In this document: positions 1-12,165 of the stretch, piece after piece
Layout of the letters: each line of letters starts with the position of its first letter
Numbering within the stretch: the stretch's first letter is position 1
Source of the DNA: Macrothele yani
Taxonomy: Eukaryota > Arthropoda > Arachnida > Araneae > Macrothelidae
Direction of reading: 5' to 3'
Assembly (NCBI GenBank): GCA_039090855.1
Contig: CM076997.1
Span: 161,478,709 to 161,542,708 of the forward strand
Length of the DNA stretch: 64,000 bases
Translations under genes and position numbers: made by a program
Notes under the pieces: model-generated
Told to the model about the DNA's origin: nothing
The model's database searches: none
Seen by the model: the letters and a program-made list of their open reading frames with translations, nothing else

Positions 1-1537
1 TGATCATCCAGCTGTAAAACACTGGGTGGTCGGCGCGCCGTATAGCCCACCACGTGGATCGTTCTGACCATACCGTCGGACTGTGTTGGGAGCAGTGGAC
101 ACGTGGCGTCCCTACCTCACGGCGGAGCGGCTCCGGGTGGACCAGGAGGACCACCACCAGAGAGGATCGTCAAATCGTGCGCAAAGCAAGAACGGATCAC
201 ACGGGAACCCGGTCCACTATACAGGCAGATGTAGCGGATTCTGTATGCCCATGAGCAATTTCCCAACGCCTCACGGAAACGAATATGCGATACCAGCGCT
301 CCTTACGTGTGATGCCATTAACACCGGAACAACGCCGGCTCTGTGTGAAGTTGTGCCAGGCCAGAGCGACGTGGAACGTCACAGACAGGTGACGTGTGGT
401 GCATAACGATGAGTGTCGCTTCGTTTTGGGGACAGATGATCATCGTGTCCGGGTGTGCAGGTCCCCGGGAAACGCAGAATCCAGACCTCGCTATCCAGCA
501 CCCCACTTCTCCACTGCAGGCTTTATGGTTTGGAGAGCCATAGCATACGATAGCCGATCAGCTCTAGTAGTGGTACGTGGATCATTGACGCGCCAGCTGT
601 ATGTGGATGAAATCCTACGGCCCCATGTGCTCCCATTGCTGGTCGGGATTCCAGGTGCACTATACTACCAGGAAATGCCCGCCCGCACACGGCTCTGGTT
701 GTCCAGGACTGCTTATGGCATGTCCAGACACTGCCATGGCCTCTCCGCTCTCCGGACATGTCCCCTATCGAGCTTGTTTGGAGCCAGTTGAAGCACCAGT
801 TGCCGCCGTGCAGCACTATCCGGGATCTGGAGCACACCGTCCAGCAAGTGTAGTCCATTCTGCGGCAGGACAACATCAGGCGACTGTTCGCCTCCATGCC
901 GAATCGTATGGCAGCATGTAACGCCGCACGAGGCGCTGCGACGCACTATTGAAGATGACCGGACTGCGTGCCCCAGATTCCTCTGTAATTCCCGTGCAGC
1001 TCTGTTTTTGCCATCATGTGTATCATTCATCTGTATCATCACGTCTATAAAATCTCAGTTCAATCCGATGCTTCCTTCTCGAGCCACGGATGGCTTAGTG
1101 ATTAGCGATTCAGACTATCGATGCAAGGTCCCCAGGTTCGAGCCTGGGCTGATCTTTCCGAGATGGTGTGATTAACTAACAATCGCTGAATATCCGCCGT
1201 GCATCGGACGAGCACGTTAAGTGACGGCCCCCAGGCTGGACCCACTAGTTAAATGGGTATTCTTTCCTATGCCCCAATTTGAAATTCTCTCACCTCTCTG
1301 TGTGCAACATCGTACTTGTACGGTGGCGCCATCTACTGTACTCTAATCTCACTATAAACTGTTCTGTCAAAGTCGCTAGACTTGCTCTCATTCCTTCCGT
1401 TTTTGTGTCCTGCCCAAAAGGCGATCTCGCTGTAGGTGGCTGGGACCTAAACTCTGCTCACTGTGGACGGAAGTCCTAGAAGAAAATGACAAATGGATGC
1501 TTCCTTCTTGGTGCGCAAACTTCATTGTCCGTGAGTG
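1..1537 (+). mobile_element. Tc1-like transposon relic, left end cut by window
   Basis: A degenerate Tc1-like (IS630/Tc1/mariner) transposase is spread over all three forward frames. The N-terminal part is seen near 150-255 (TREDRQIVRKA). The first catalytic region is HNDECRFVLGTDDHRVRV near 400-460. The block GFMVWRAIAYDSRS follows near 520-555. The third catalytic Glu survives in SPIELVW (gag at 770-772). The usual C-terminal block is recognisable as FASMPNRMAACNAARGA before a stop near 950. The second catalytic motif reads YQEMPART, so the Asp is lost and at least two frameshifts are present. The right terminal repeat (…cttccttcttggtg…gtgagtg) ends at 1537 before a TA, and is split by a SINE at 1080-1495. 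The left end lies outside the window. A non-functional fossil copy. Confidence 0.8.
1080..1495 (+). mobile_element. tRNA-derived SINE (family E) inside a Tc1 right end
   Basis: The head is tRNA-like, with an A box near 1091-1101 (tggcttagtga) and a B box at 1135-1144 (ggttcgagcc). About 330 bp of unrelated body follows. The 13-bp word gatgcttccttct occurs at 1067-1079 and again at 1496-1508. It flanks the insertion exactly and interrupts the Tc1 terminal repeat, so it is a target-site duplication. The acceptor stem does not pair, so this is not a functional tRNA gene. Confidence 0.7.
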
Positions 1538-2850
1538 TATATAAACTTTCAATAATAAATTTTATTTTGACGATTTCTGAAGTATGTAAAAGAACAGACA
1601 ATTTGTGGTCCATGCCTAAAGTTTCCCAATAGAGTGTGAAACGTTTAAGATTTCGAAAAAAATATCTATGTCATTTGATACTCCTATGACATGGGGGTAC
1701 CAAGAAACCACATTGATAAGATTGCTTTTTTTGTCTCGTAAAACTGGAAGCATATAGCGTGAAAACGCAGATAAATGCCCATACCATCTTTTCATTAGGA
1801 ATTGGTGCTTTATGTCATAGAAAATATCCACCATTTACCTGCTCACCTGTTGGGGAATGTGCCTTTAGACCTGGAACATGATTAACCACGTTAAAAGTTA
1901 GAAATGGATGCTTATTAACTTGGAGCAAAGTATGTGATCTAGCTATAGCTTTGAGCTATTCTAAAACACATGAAGGGCTTAGCAGTTCAGGACTCAAATT
2001 AAGTAATGTGTTTTCACCAGTGGCGCACTCGGAATGGCATAGGGAATGTAAATTGGATTTAGTCCCGTATTTTAAAGAAGGATAATTAGTGACATATTGG
2101 TAAGACACTACAGTATGTTGATGAATTACTTTGGCACTGATGAATTCTCTAGATGTTGCTTAAGTTTCTTATTTGGAACTTATTGATTGACTCATTTAAA
2201 TTTTGCCTAAAAGGAATTTGGCTTCGAATCGAAAACATTTCTTCATCTATCGCTTTCGCACATCCTGGCTTTTGAAAAAACATAAGGCTTCTATTGAGCA
2301 ACGTTAAGTACGAGTGAAAAAGTTGTCTTTATCTGAATACTTTGAAGCATTAAATTGTAGCTTCTTTTGGAGATGTGTACAGCTTTGTTACACTAAAATG
2401 GCCGGTTTCCGCGTGCTCGGCTGCTCGTTCCTGTTCCTCTCCTTGCCGAATGTGTTGTCTAAACGTCCCATCTCCACCGGCAAGCTCTCATTCCTATGCT
2501 AGACATACTTGATGATGGGACTACGCTACTTCAACGCTTCCGAGCCCGTCTGCTCAGTTGCCTCACTGCTGATCTCACTGAGGCTCATTGTGCTTCCGCC
2601 GTCGACAGTTTCTTATATTCCACCCGTCGCCTGGTCGACTGTGTTTTATGAACGATGTTGTTTGCCTTCTGGAGTGAGTGTTTCCTGCTCTGTTTGTGTA
2701 TTTTCTGCAGTCGCCTCCACGTATGGTGTTCTGCTACCTGACGCTGAATTGTGCTACTCTCACATCCCAACTCCATGTCTTGACAGTTCCTGCTGGACGT
2801 GTGCTCCGTCACGTCAGATTGCAGGGCCTCTGTTTATGATTTTCCCAGTG
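1538..2850. other. unassigned stretch, no supported gene
   Basis: 1538-2380 is AT-rich with no convincing coding signal. 2400-2870 is distinctly more GC-rich, and a forward frame stays open from 2509 into the Tc1 relic at 2980. The translated peptide before 2980 resembles nothing I know. It may be an unrecognised repeat fused to the transposon's 5' side. Confidence 0.4.
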
Positions 2851-2979
2851 CTTTTCCTGTTATTCTTCTGGCATTCCGTCATGATCGGGACTGATGACCG
2901 AACGGCGGCACAAGGGAAGTTCACAGAACAGTATATAAACACGACGAGGACTGGCTTTCGGTTAGAGTTCGGAGTCAGA

Positions 2980-4043
2980 ATGGGAACAACAGCCGATTTA
3001 TCAGAGTTTGAGAAAAGACAAATTGCCATGACACGGTGCCTCGGAACTACGATCTCGGAAACGGCGGAGCTTGTGGGTTGTTCACGTATCACACGTGATG
3101 CACAGATGGTCAAACGATGAGTCGTTGTCCATCCATGTGCCATCCGCAACTTATTGATTCCAGAGGGAAGTGGAGACTATCTCACATTGTTCACAGCAAC
3201 CGCAGGGTCAGAGTGCGACACATGAACCGCAGGGCTACAGAGTGACAAATTATGCGCAGCTACAACAGTGGTGATCAGGGCAATGTGTCACAACACACAT
3301 TTCATCGCATCCTTCTGCGTTTGTGCCTGCGTAGACGAAGCTCCAGTCCTGTCCCCATGCTCACTGCATGTCATCGCCAACAACTCATAAAATGGGCCCA
3401 AGATCATCGAAATTGGACCGTGGATGTTTGGAAGAATGTAGCCTACTCTGACGAATCAAGATTTTTGGGGGATCACGTAAACGGCCGAGATCGGATACGC
3501 CGATTACCAACTAAGACTATAGCACTTGGATGCACTGTTTATGCGGAAGCAGGCCACCGGCGGCGGTGTTATTCTGTGGGCGATGTTTTCTTGGGACACG
3601 TTTGGCCCCATTATCTCAATAGCACAATCCCTGACAGCTGTCAGGTATCTGAACATCTTTGCGGACCAAGTTCACCCATTCATGGCAACTGTGTTTCCTG
3701 CTGGTGATGGCCATTACCAACAGGATAATGCGCCATGCCACACTACCAAAATCGCCACGGAGTGGTTCGAGAAACATGCTGGTGACTTTCTGCTGATGCC
3801 CTGGCCTCTACATTCATCTGAGATGAACCCAATCTAGCATTTGTGGTTCGACTTTGAAAAGTGGGTTTGCGCTAAATCACCACCACCCCAAAATGTACGG
3901 GAACTGGAGGACCTGCTGCTGACATTATGGTACCAAGTGAAATCGAATGCCACTTGGCGAGGCATTTGGTTCTACCTCATGGAATCGATGCATCGCCGAA
4001 TGGTCGCTGCTCTGGGAGCTAAAGGAGATTCTACAGTTTATTA
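2980..4043 (+). pseudogene. Tc1-like transposase pseudogene, catalytic Glu changed to stop
   Basis: The reading starts at ATG 2980, about 40 bp after a TATA-like gtatataaac at 2931-2940. The N-terminal helix-turn-helix block is LSEFEKRQIAM…ISETAELVGCSR. Other family blocks are WTVDVWKNVAYSDESRF (first Asp), GGGVILWAMFSWDTFGP, and YQQDNAPCH (second Asp, near 3725). In MNPI-stop-HLW the codon expected to be the third catalytic residue (GAG) reads TAG at 3835-3837. The C-terminus ends MHRRMVAALGAKGDSTVY with a stop at 4042-4044. Frame changes occur near 3120-3250 and 3500-3530. Spacing from the second Asp to the lost Glu is 36 residues by hand count. No left terminal repeat was found; the right end is probably near 4075. 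Confidence 0.85.
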
Positions 4044-4277
4044 GGTAGATGGTCATAATGTAATGTCTCATCGATGTACTCGTGTTGAGTGCTGGTCCTG
4101 GTATGAAGCCTACTCCTCAGAATGTCTGATCATAGTGTGGTGCAAAAAGGAGATGAATCTTCCGTTTAGAAATGTGTTACCCACATTTCAGTTCCACTAT
4201 TTGCTAGTCTTTCTGGTACCTGTGAACTTATTTTGACAACGTTAGATTGTCATGGAACTGAGGTACTGATAGTACCT

Positions 4278-4319
4278 CACTGATACTATCAGTACTCTGA
4301 GGTACTGATAGTATCAGTG
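4278..4319. repeat. perfect 18-bp hairpin
   Basis: cactgatactatcagtac (4278-4295) pairs perfectly with 4302-4319 across a 6-nt loop. Part of the same word is also present in the opposite sense just upstream (4264-4277), so this is a cluster of short inverted repeats. Function unknown. Confidence 0.8.
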
Positions 4320-5579
4320 TCTGAGCTAACGAATATTAACATTTTGCTAAATGCCATGGATAATAGTGAAATTAAACATTCACCGTAGCTTATTAAAACA
4401 ACATTGTGGCCCTAGACAAAATATAGTTTTATGCATTGCCTGCAAGAATCTGAGAAATTTTCGTAATAGTTGTATTAAAATGTGAGCTACAAAAATTTCG
4501 AAAAGGGTTATTTTCCAGAATTTTTGAGATATTGTACATCGCGTTTTTAAAATGGTTGAATTCTTATACCTGAGAATGAACCAGATGTTTAACACTATAA
4601 AATGTTCTTACTTATTTTGATGTTTCCCTTTTCGGTGCTGATATCTGATAGCAAAAAGGATTTTTTCTTTTATCTAAGGTTGGTATGTTGCTGTCACACC
4701 CTGTTCGCAAAACACATGCAATTTCGGAGGGTGAATTCCTTCTCTTTGTGCAGAGATAAGAAGAAACGGAAATGTTGTGTCCTACCCAGGAGTATAAATG
4801 TCGAAAAAAATATTCACCACACACACACACACACACAGGCTGCAAAACAGCGTTATATTTTCTCTAGCTTATCTGCTGATCTCTTGAAAAGAAGGTCCTT
4901 TATCACTCACGATATGTTTGCAGACATACTTTTACGAAAGGCTTTCACTCTAAAAAATTCTAGAAAAAAATTGTTACTTTGGCTTCAGCTTTCCGCTCGA
5001 TATGAAAACTGTAAACATGTTTTAAGGAAACGGGTTGCTCCGCAAATACAACACAAATAAATTATTTCGGTTTCAAATTCTCCATTTGGTTTCAACGCTC
5101 ACAGGAATTTATTGAATCTGTATTGTCAGCTGACTCTCCTAGAAACGTTTTTATTGCAAAAAAAGGCACTGAATATTCGTTACAGAATCCCCAAAGAATG
5201 TGATAAAGAATTTCTCTCTCCGTAAAGCTTTAATCCCCCATTTTTTGCTTCACTCTTTTTTAATGCTCACGGATTTCTTCGTCACGCTGTCATGGACGCA
5301 AAAAAGGTTTTACGATCATAAAAACTTTAAATTCTGCTATTTACAGATCTATACTTTGTCCTTTATTTTACCCAAGAAGATATACATCTTTCGTGTCATT
5401 TAGAAGTAACTTGTAGGCATGCACACATACGCACATGCATTGAAATGACAGTTTATTACGTACATTTGATTTCATGATTTACATAGATTTTCAGACATTT
5501 TTAAACGAATATAACTAATGTTTAAAATAGAAGGATTTCCTTCTTAAAGGCTCTCTCTGATAGCCCTTCCTCTGAAGTG
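4320..5579. other. AT-rich stretch, no supported gene
   Basis: No homology was recognised. It contains a short (AC)n microsatellite at about 4816-4837. Open frames here are short and have no family signature. Confidence 0.5.
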
Positions 5580-6670
5580 AACCTACATCTATATTTCCAA
5601 GATTACAGGGCATTTCTTAAAATTGGTAGTGGTATTTTATTCCACTCCTCTTCCACTGCTGTTTATAGTCCAATCATTGTTTTAGGTCTGCGTTTAGAAA
5701 GTTCTATTTTTAGCAGTCAGAATGCATAATAGTCCATTGGTGACACATCAAGCGACTTTGAAGGAATATGACCAAAACGTATAGACTTCATACCCCTTTA
5801 TTGTTTTCATTTTTTCAAGAAATAATGTGGGGAATTCGGATGTCTGTGACTAATAGTCTTATCCTGATGGAGTTCTACAACTTGAAGGCACTATGGATAA
5901 AACGAATGATATTTCCTTTTTAAATATAGGAGTTAAAACATATTTTTTATAATATGTGGAATTGATTATAAAATTAATTTCAACTTTTCTTTACTTTAAT
6001 TTCCCATTGTACGGAAAACCAGAAATAATCGTTGATAGTTTACTAAAACTTTCTTTGCATTCTTGGAACCAAGTTTGTAAGCCTTTTCTTGTTTTTTTGC
6101 AATAGTTAATCGACCATTTTGGGTTACAGTCATTTTGGTACATCCACGTTTTAACAATACTTACAATAATTTTCCGTCTGGCTTCGGCTAAGTGGTTATC
6201 ATAAAGATGACCACAACGTGTTCTGCGCTCAGCTATGTGCCTAGGCACAAGACGGTGAACATTATGGTTTTTATTTTTTTTTTCATATTCAAATCTTTGT
6301 TTATTACCTTGTTTGCAGTTGATGCAGAGATTTTTAAGGTCTCAGAAATTGTTTTTTGGGTCGGCGAATTTTCTTTTAAAACCATAGTCCTTACTTTTGA
6401 AACATCCATAAAAGTACGTACCACCTTCGGATATTCGTTTGCTGTTCTTCTTCCTGTTAAAAGCAATGCTTGAAATATTTTCCCTCTATTATTAATAATA
6501 TTGCTTATTTTACATTTAGAAATGCTAATTCCATGATTTTTACAGCGTTTTTTTAATTACAGAATGCAAATATTTCTCTTCGTAAAGAGCAACAACATAA
6601 CCTTCTATCCACAGCTTGTTTTCATGCGCCATTCCCTTAGCAGACGATATTTAACTGAAGCAGAAGTTTT
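5580..6670 (-). pseudogene. mariner/Tc1-superfamily transposase relic
   Basis: Reading the minus strand from about 6466 downwards: a helix-turn-helix segment (TQKTISETLKISASTANKVIN), then RTRCGHLYDNHLAE, then SIVKTWMYQNDC where family members have an Asp-Glu pair. These are followed by ESFSKLSTIISGFPYNGKLK, and near 5720-5580 a C-terminal block readable in shifted frames as SPMDY and VEEEWNKIPLPILRNAL. The first catalytic Asp is gone and several frameshifts and stops are present. A second copy of the same family lies in opposite orientation at 58510-59460, and the two match along their length, including non-coding 5' DNA (tctgcttcag near 6660 and 58519). The exact subfamily within Tc1/mariner is not certain. 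Confidence 0.7.
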
Positions 6671-7101
6671 TTTCGTGCTAATCTAACACGCCGTTGCCAG
6701 TTTGAAATCTTTAAACTTCTTTTATTTTCTGTATTTATTTTATCAAAAACTTTCTACAAATGTGTGAATATCCTCTGTAGAGGGCCTATGTTAACAAGAC
6801 TGCACGTGAGGACGGCCTTCTCTCATGTAAATCAATCTAACCTGCGATTAGAACAACCTACAGCGTTCAGGTGGGGGTTCGAATGGTAAAACTGAGTGAT
6901 CTCAGCGGCATTGAATGTGGCACGAGGGTTAGAACCAGACGGGCCTGTTAAAGCATCTCCCATAAGGGTTCCCACTTGGTCTTTCCATGAACGAAGGATC
7001 ATCTCCGCGTGCAAGAAGTATCTGACCAGAATAGTCTACAATAGTCGATAACCATGTCGCCAGTCAACTGTGACTGACGGCTTTCATCCGGAAGTCTATT
7101 T
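6671..7101. other. unassigned stretch beside a possible transposase fragment
   Basis: Nothing firmly recognised. On the minus strand this would continue a Tc1-like gene from 7102-7380, but the translation is not convincingly transposase. Confidence 0.3.
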
Positions 7102-7380
7102 TCATCCACTACATCTCCGATTGACGGAAGTTTCTTGATTGTTGCACCATTCATGGTAAACCCTTGCTAACGTTGTGCATAAAAAGTTCAGGAGGATGAC
7201 CGTTTGGGAGATACCCTGAACCTGAGCACCTGGGGGAAGACCATGCCATTGGAGAGATGAGTTCCCTCCTTTTGTGACGTCACTGTCATTTAACACGGCC
7301 TGATACGTCGGTGTCGTATTGGCGTCATACACGAGAACGTTATAAACCAATCGCGAACCTTCGTTTCTGGGTGACGTCAC
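7102..7380 (-). pseudogene. possible Tc1-like transposase N-terminal fragment
   Basis: The minus-strand frame ends with LARVYHEWCNNQETSVNRRCSG. This resembles the end of the first helix-turn-helix and the linker of Tc1-like transposases; compare VYKQWCSSQSTENRR in the element at 59595-60837. The preceding residues (LPPGAQVQGISQTV) are compatible with the same domain. No catalytic core could be followed downstream. The call rests on one short motif and could be wrong. Confidence 0.35.
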
Positions 7381-7546
7381 CTAAAGTGGAAACTTCTCCT
7401 CGCTAATGTGACGGCCTTGGTTTTTTTTCTAGACAGATGGAGCCAAATATCATGCAACGTTCAATGCATTGAGATCATCCACTTTGCCCATTTCAATCTT
7501 CAATCGAACATCGACTGACGATTGACGAGCTTATCTTCCTTATTTA

Positions 7547-8938
7547 CACTGCTGGTCACCCAAAATGCAACACCAAGAAGGACACGAGATAGCAAAGCCA
7601 GATTTACTGGACACATAACAACAGATACAAAGATGAAACGATTGATCTTACAGGCCTGTGCGACTTGTGGAACACGCAGACATCAATAGTTCGTGTGGCC
7701 TCCTGGCTGGCAATAACGGCCGCTACATGCCGCGGCATCGAACGAAAGAGGCTTTGGATGTGGGCTTGGGGTATGTCAGTCCAGGCTGCTTCCACACGTT
7801 GCCACAGTTCATCAGGCGTAGCCGCAGGTGGTGCTTGCCGTGCCACTCGGTTGCCGATCAGCGACCAGACGTGTTCGATGGGCGACATATCGAGAAAACA
7901 GGTAGGCCACGGCAGAAGTGACACCTGGTGGGAATAAGGAATTGTTGTACGATGCGTGCCGCGTGCGGGCGTGCATTTTCCTGTTGAAACGTGGCCGCTG
8001 GCAGGTCCTGCAGGTAAGGAAGGACCACAGGCTCCAAAACGTAATAGATGTAGCGGTTGCTGTTGAGTGTGCCGGCGATGCATATTGCAGGGGTGTGGGT
8101 GTCATATCCAATTGCGGCCCAAACCATAACGCCAGGCGACGGACCGGTATAGCGATGCATAATGCAGGCGTCATACAGTCTCTCGCCGCGGTGCCGCCAC
8201 ACGCGGATCCGACCAACGTGGTGTTGCAGGCAGAAGCGGAATTCGTCGGTAAAGACAATTACGTTCCATTCCGTAGTGCAAGTGCGGAGTTCAACGGCCC
8301 ACTGCCGCCGCACTCGCCGGTGGTGTAACGTTAATGGTAATCGTGCGACAAGTCCCCGCTCCTGCAGATGACGTCGAACGTTACGTGCTGACACAGGTTG
8401 TTGCGCAACACACCCTAATTCTTGCGCTAACGTTCGTGATGTGGCGGTGCGAGCCGTCAATGCCCGCCGCACAACATGCCGGTCCTCTAGTTTGGTGGTG
8501 AGCCGCGGCCGCGGCAATCGCTCACGTCTGTCCGTCCGTTTCTCCAGCACCCACTGAATCCATACTCCCCTCACTGTGGCTGGATGTCGTGCCACATGGG
8601 CGCTGATGTCTCATTACGATAAACCGCTGTCACGTTAAGCCAGTATTCGTCCTCTGTCGAACTCCGAAACGTGCTGGAATGACTGTCGTATTCTGCGACG
8701 AGGCATCAGGGTGCTTCCCACGCACAGGTCCGACAGCACAACACACTTCCACTACGTACACCTTGTCTTCTGTGCACCCTTCTTATAGTGCTACTCGGTG
8801 GCGTGCCGGGCGCACATGATTTGCATATGCCCTGCAATGCTAATCGTTTGCATGTCCTCTCGCGGGCGACGCATGCTGCGAATTTCAGGCTAATCGGATG
8901 CTTCCTTCTTGGTGTTGCATTTTGGATGATTAGCAGTG
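7547..8938 (-). mobile_element. Tc1-like element with matching terminal repeats
   Basis: The left end, cactgctggtcacccaaaat at 7547, and the reverse complement of the right end, cactgctaatcatccaaaat ending at 8938, agree over about 37 bp apart from a few changes. A TA target dinucleotide precedes the left end (7545-7546); at the right end it is mutated to CA. The length is 1392 bp. The element encodes the transposase pseudogene at 7604-8706. Confidence 0.9.
7604..8706 (-). pseudogene. Tc1-like transposase, nearly full length, broken
   Basis: The start is taken as ATG 8706 (MPRRRIRQSFQHVSEFDRGRI), the usual beginning of this family. In the same frame come a TAA at 8635-8637 and TAA-TGA at 8611-8616. 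A long open part then begins at 8595 with PRPRLTTKLEDRHVVR (paired-like linker), VIVFTDEFRFCLQHHVGRIRVW (first catalytic Asp) and SPGVMVWAAIGYDT. The second catalytic motif is QQENARPH, with Glu in place of Asp. A frameshift near 7930 moves the reading to MSPIEHVW (third catalytic Glu retained) and SMPRHVAAVIASQ. The protein would have been about 345-365 aa, normal for the family. Three stops, one frameshift and the Asp-to-Glu change make it inactive. Confidence 0.9.
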
Positions 8939-10549
8939 CACAAACCTCACGTGCCGTCTTACATGTTTGAGCGAGACATTTATGTGACGAAGTCAGGTGT
9001 ACATAATAAACCGGCATTTGCGACTATATTCCAAAGGATAATGCTATTAAAGTGTCACTTGTTCATCATTGTTTTTGTATCTTCTTCCTCAATCATTTAT
9101 TCAGTCATTCTATTTAATACTTCAGTATCCAGACTTTTCGGCCTCGAGCCTTTTTTTGAATTTTGACAAAAATCTCCCGCCCTCCAATTTCTCTTCTACC
9201 ATCATTTTAACTAAAAAACTCAATTTGAAAAGTAATTTTAAATTAAAATGAAGCAGAAATATTTTTTCCTTTTCATAAAAAGTTATGAAAATGTAATTTA
9301 GTTTAAGAAATAGCTGAAATGAAACGAATTTTACGTGGGGAATGGTGTTGCGTTTTCTTTACGAATTGGGAAATGTAAAGCTTCAAACTGCGCTGCGTAA
9401 ATCCTTCATCATGCAGTAGATTCCTTTGTTTTGTTTTATTTTTAATTAAATCTGTGATGCCTTCTACACAAATGTACGTCGACAAAAAGGGAAAAAATAG
9501 TACCTAACTCTTCTTTTTCAACATTCAGATATAATTAGGAAATATTTGAACAAAAATTCCGCCGAGCTTCGACTTTCGAAATTATCTTTCGATCTTGAGT
9601 CATATTTCGTTTTGAGTTTCAATTCTTGCAGCACTTCTGGGAATATAGCGACATCACTATCGCATGATGAGAAGTAGATCTAGATCGATCGTACTTCTGC
9701 TAACCGACCGATTCAAGATCCACATTTTCGTGTCTAGTCACACATTTTGGAGTATGAAATTTTAAAATGATAAATTTGTTTAACCTCATAAAAATAACTT
9801 TTCATTATGAAAATATCTGGTATGTGCCCAGTACAGTACAGTGGAAATTTTAGTCTGGAAGCCAATGGCCTTTTCTTTTTCGACTATGGTTCTTTGCATT
9901 CCACCAATTCGTCCAGCACAGTACCATCATCTTCACCTTATCGGTCCGTCCAGCATGGTGCCTTCCTTTTCTTTCTATGAATCCGTCCTACATAGTTACT
10001 TAGTTTTCATTCCATCAGTTCGTACTTCAGAGTTTCTTGCTTTTCATTCCATCAATCCGACGTACATATTAGTTTCCTTTTCGTTCAATTCCATTCGTCC
10101 CCCAGCCGTCATATTTGATAGTTCGCCATTACATTCATTCACGGTAGTATTTTTATATTTTGCTAATCGGTTTGTTCTAATAAATCAGGTCCTTCATTAC
10201 ACATACATACAGTATACGTCCGTACAATTTCTTTGTTAGTGTACCAGTCCTACTACAGATATCACATTTTCAGCCATTTCGTCAGATTGTACATATGTTG
10301 AAATCTTTGTTTACTTCATTGCCCATTTTCCTGACATGCGTTTTGCTTGATGGAGTACAAGTATGCTGTATCTACAACAGATGTCTTAGTTGATAAACAG
10401 TTATTAACAAGAAAGATGACACCGAATTTTCGGGTGTAATAAGCACATCCTTTGAATCCGTTCTGACACGAATTAAATTTATCAAAGCTATTCGAAGTCA
10501 ATGGAACCGGTATGGAAAACAATAGTATCTGACGGAAAAAAGAAGGTTT
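8939..10549. other. non-coding stretch with a faint tandem repeat
   Basis: No gene is supported. About 9885-10105 contains several diverged copies of a ~60-bp unit built on attccatcaattcgtcc-like words, too degraded to define a unit exactly. The rest is AT-rich and featureless to my reading. Confidence 0.4.
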
Positions 10550-12165
10550 TTCATTCGGGTTTTTAATCCCTCAGATATTGCTGTAAACGAAATTGCGAGC
10601 TTACGAACAATTAGAAACAGAGATATCGACAAAAATAAGATGTGACTTTACGTCCCCTGGTGAGAAAACCATACATTATTTTAGGAAGAATGTGTTCTCA
10701 AAAGGTTTATCCACATGAGCGGTATCGGTCCAAGAAGAAAAAATTTAGTCAAGTATTCAGGAGCCCAGATTTTGCTACAAATACATCAGAAACAGAAATT
10801 AACACTTATGAGCCCTAGTGGCAAAACCATTCTTTACCAAACATTAGAAATTATGTGAAAAATATTTTCCATTAAGTCTTGTATGCGATACAGGAAGAAT
10901 TTTTCAAATCGCAGTTTTAGGAGCAGAAATGGCGCAGAAAACGCAATTTACTTTTGTGCCCCCTACCGAAAAGTCTATGATTTACTTGAAATTGTTGAAT
11001 TTATAGGAAAAACATTTCGCATCGGAAACACTATCCAAAAAAAGAAGGATTTTTTTCAAATCCGACCCTTAGAAGTAGAAATATTGACAGAAATACGATA
11101 TACATCTACAACCCCTGGCGTAGAAACCATGCATTATTTCAAGAAGAAAATTTTTCTAAAAGGTTTGTCGGCATGAGTAGTATCGTTCTGAAAACGACGT
11201 GTTTTTTTCAATCGAGAATTCAGAAGCTCATATTTTGCTGCAAATACATCAGAAGCGGAAATTAAGATATACGCCCCCTGGTGGCCAAACCATTTCTTTT
11301 GCAAAAATTAGAAATTATTTGCAAACGATTTCTCATCAGGAGCTGTATCCGGTGCAGAAAGAATTTTTCAAATCGGAGATTTAGAAGCAGAAATATAGGG
11401 GAAACGCAATTTACCGCTGCGCCCCCTAGCGGAAAGTCTATGAACAACTTGAAAATTTGGAAATTATATGAAAAACATGTCACACGGAAAACACCATCCA
11501 ACAAAGAACGAATTTTTCAAATCAGACTCCTAGAAGTAGAGATATTGACAAAACTAAGATATATTTCTAAGCCCCCTGGCGGAGAAACCGTGGAATATTT
11601 TAGGAAGGTAATTTTCTGAAAAGGTTTATCGATGTGAGTGGCATCAGTCCACGAGTAATTTTTTCAATCGATATTTTAGAAGCTCAGATTTTATGGCAAA
11701 TACATGAGAACCAAAAATTGACACTTACGCCCCCTGGTGAGCAAAGTATTCTTTACCAAAAATTTGAAATTATATGCAAAAGATTTTTAATCAGGAGATG
11801 TATCCGCTAAAAAAAAAATTCAAATCGGAGTTTTAGAAGAAGAGTTATTGGGGAAAATGCTATTTAATCTTACGCTCCCTAGCGGAAAATCGATGAGTAA
11901 TTTGAAAAAGGAACTACATCTAAAATACTCTTCGACCTAAATAGAATCGAAAGATAAAATAATTTTTTCAATCGGATGTTTAGAAGCAAATATGTGGAAT
12001 GAAACGTGTTTTTGAGTTCGTCATCATCTGCAATTACGTCCTCTAGCGGCAAAATTGTACATCGTAAAAAAACCGAAATAAAGGATCATCATTCGCATAT
12101 TTCAAGCTTCCGAACGAAAAAGAATTTTTCAAATCGGACTAATAGTTGCAGAGATATTGTGGGTA
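10550..12165. repeat. diverged higher-order tandem array with CTCF-like words
   Basis: Sub-units of about 150-160 bp share a framework: tttttcaaatcgga…ttagaagcagaaatat…a CCCCCT word…aaaaccatg. Three sub-unit types alternate, giving a higher-order period near 460 bp. The block containing ggtttatcgatgtgagtg recurs at about 10705, 11158 and 11621. Every sub-unit has one copy of a cgccccctggtgg / gccccctagcgg word, at about 10651, 10811, 10956, 11110, 11271, 11420, 11570, 11729, 11873 and 12036. The best copy (11272-11284) is exact against the reverse complement of the textbook CTCF core CCASYAGRKGGCR. Open frames inside are by-products of the repeat. Confidence 0.8.

Noticed and set aside
2509..3120. 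Long forward open frame of about 200 codons
   Set aside because: Its second part is the start of a Tc1 transposase. The first part has no recognisable homology, no splice or start context, and lies in a locally GC-rich stretch that keeps frames open by chance.
9885..10105. Well-defined minisatellite of ~60 bp
   Set aside because: Units are too diverged to fix a period or boundaries by eye.
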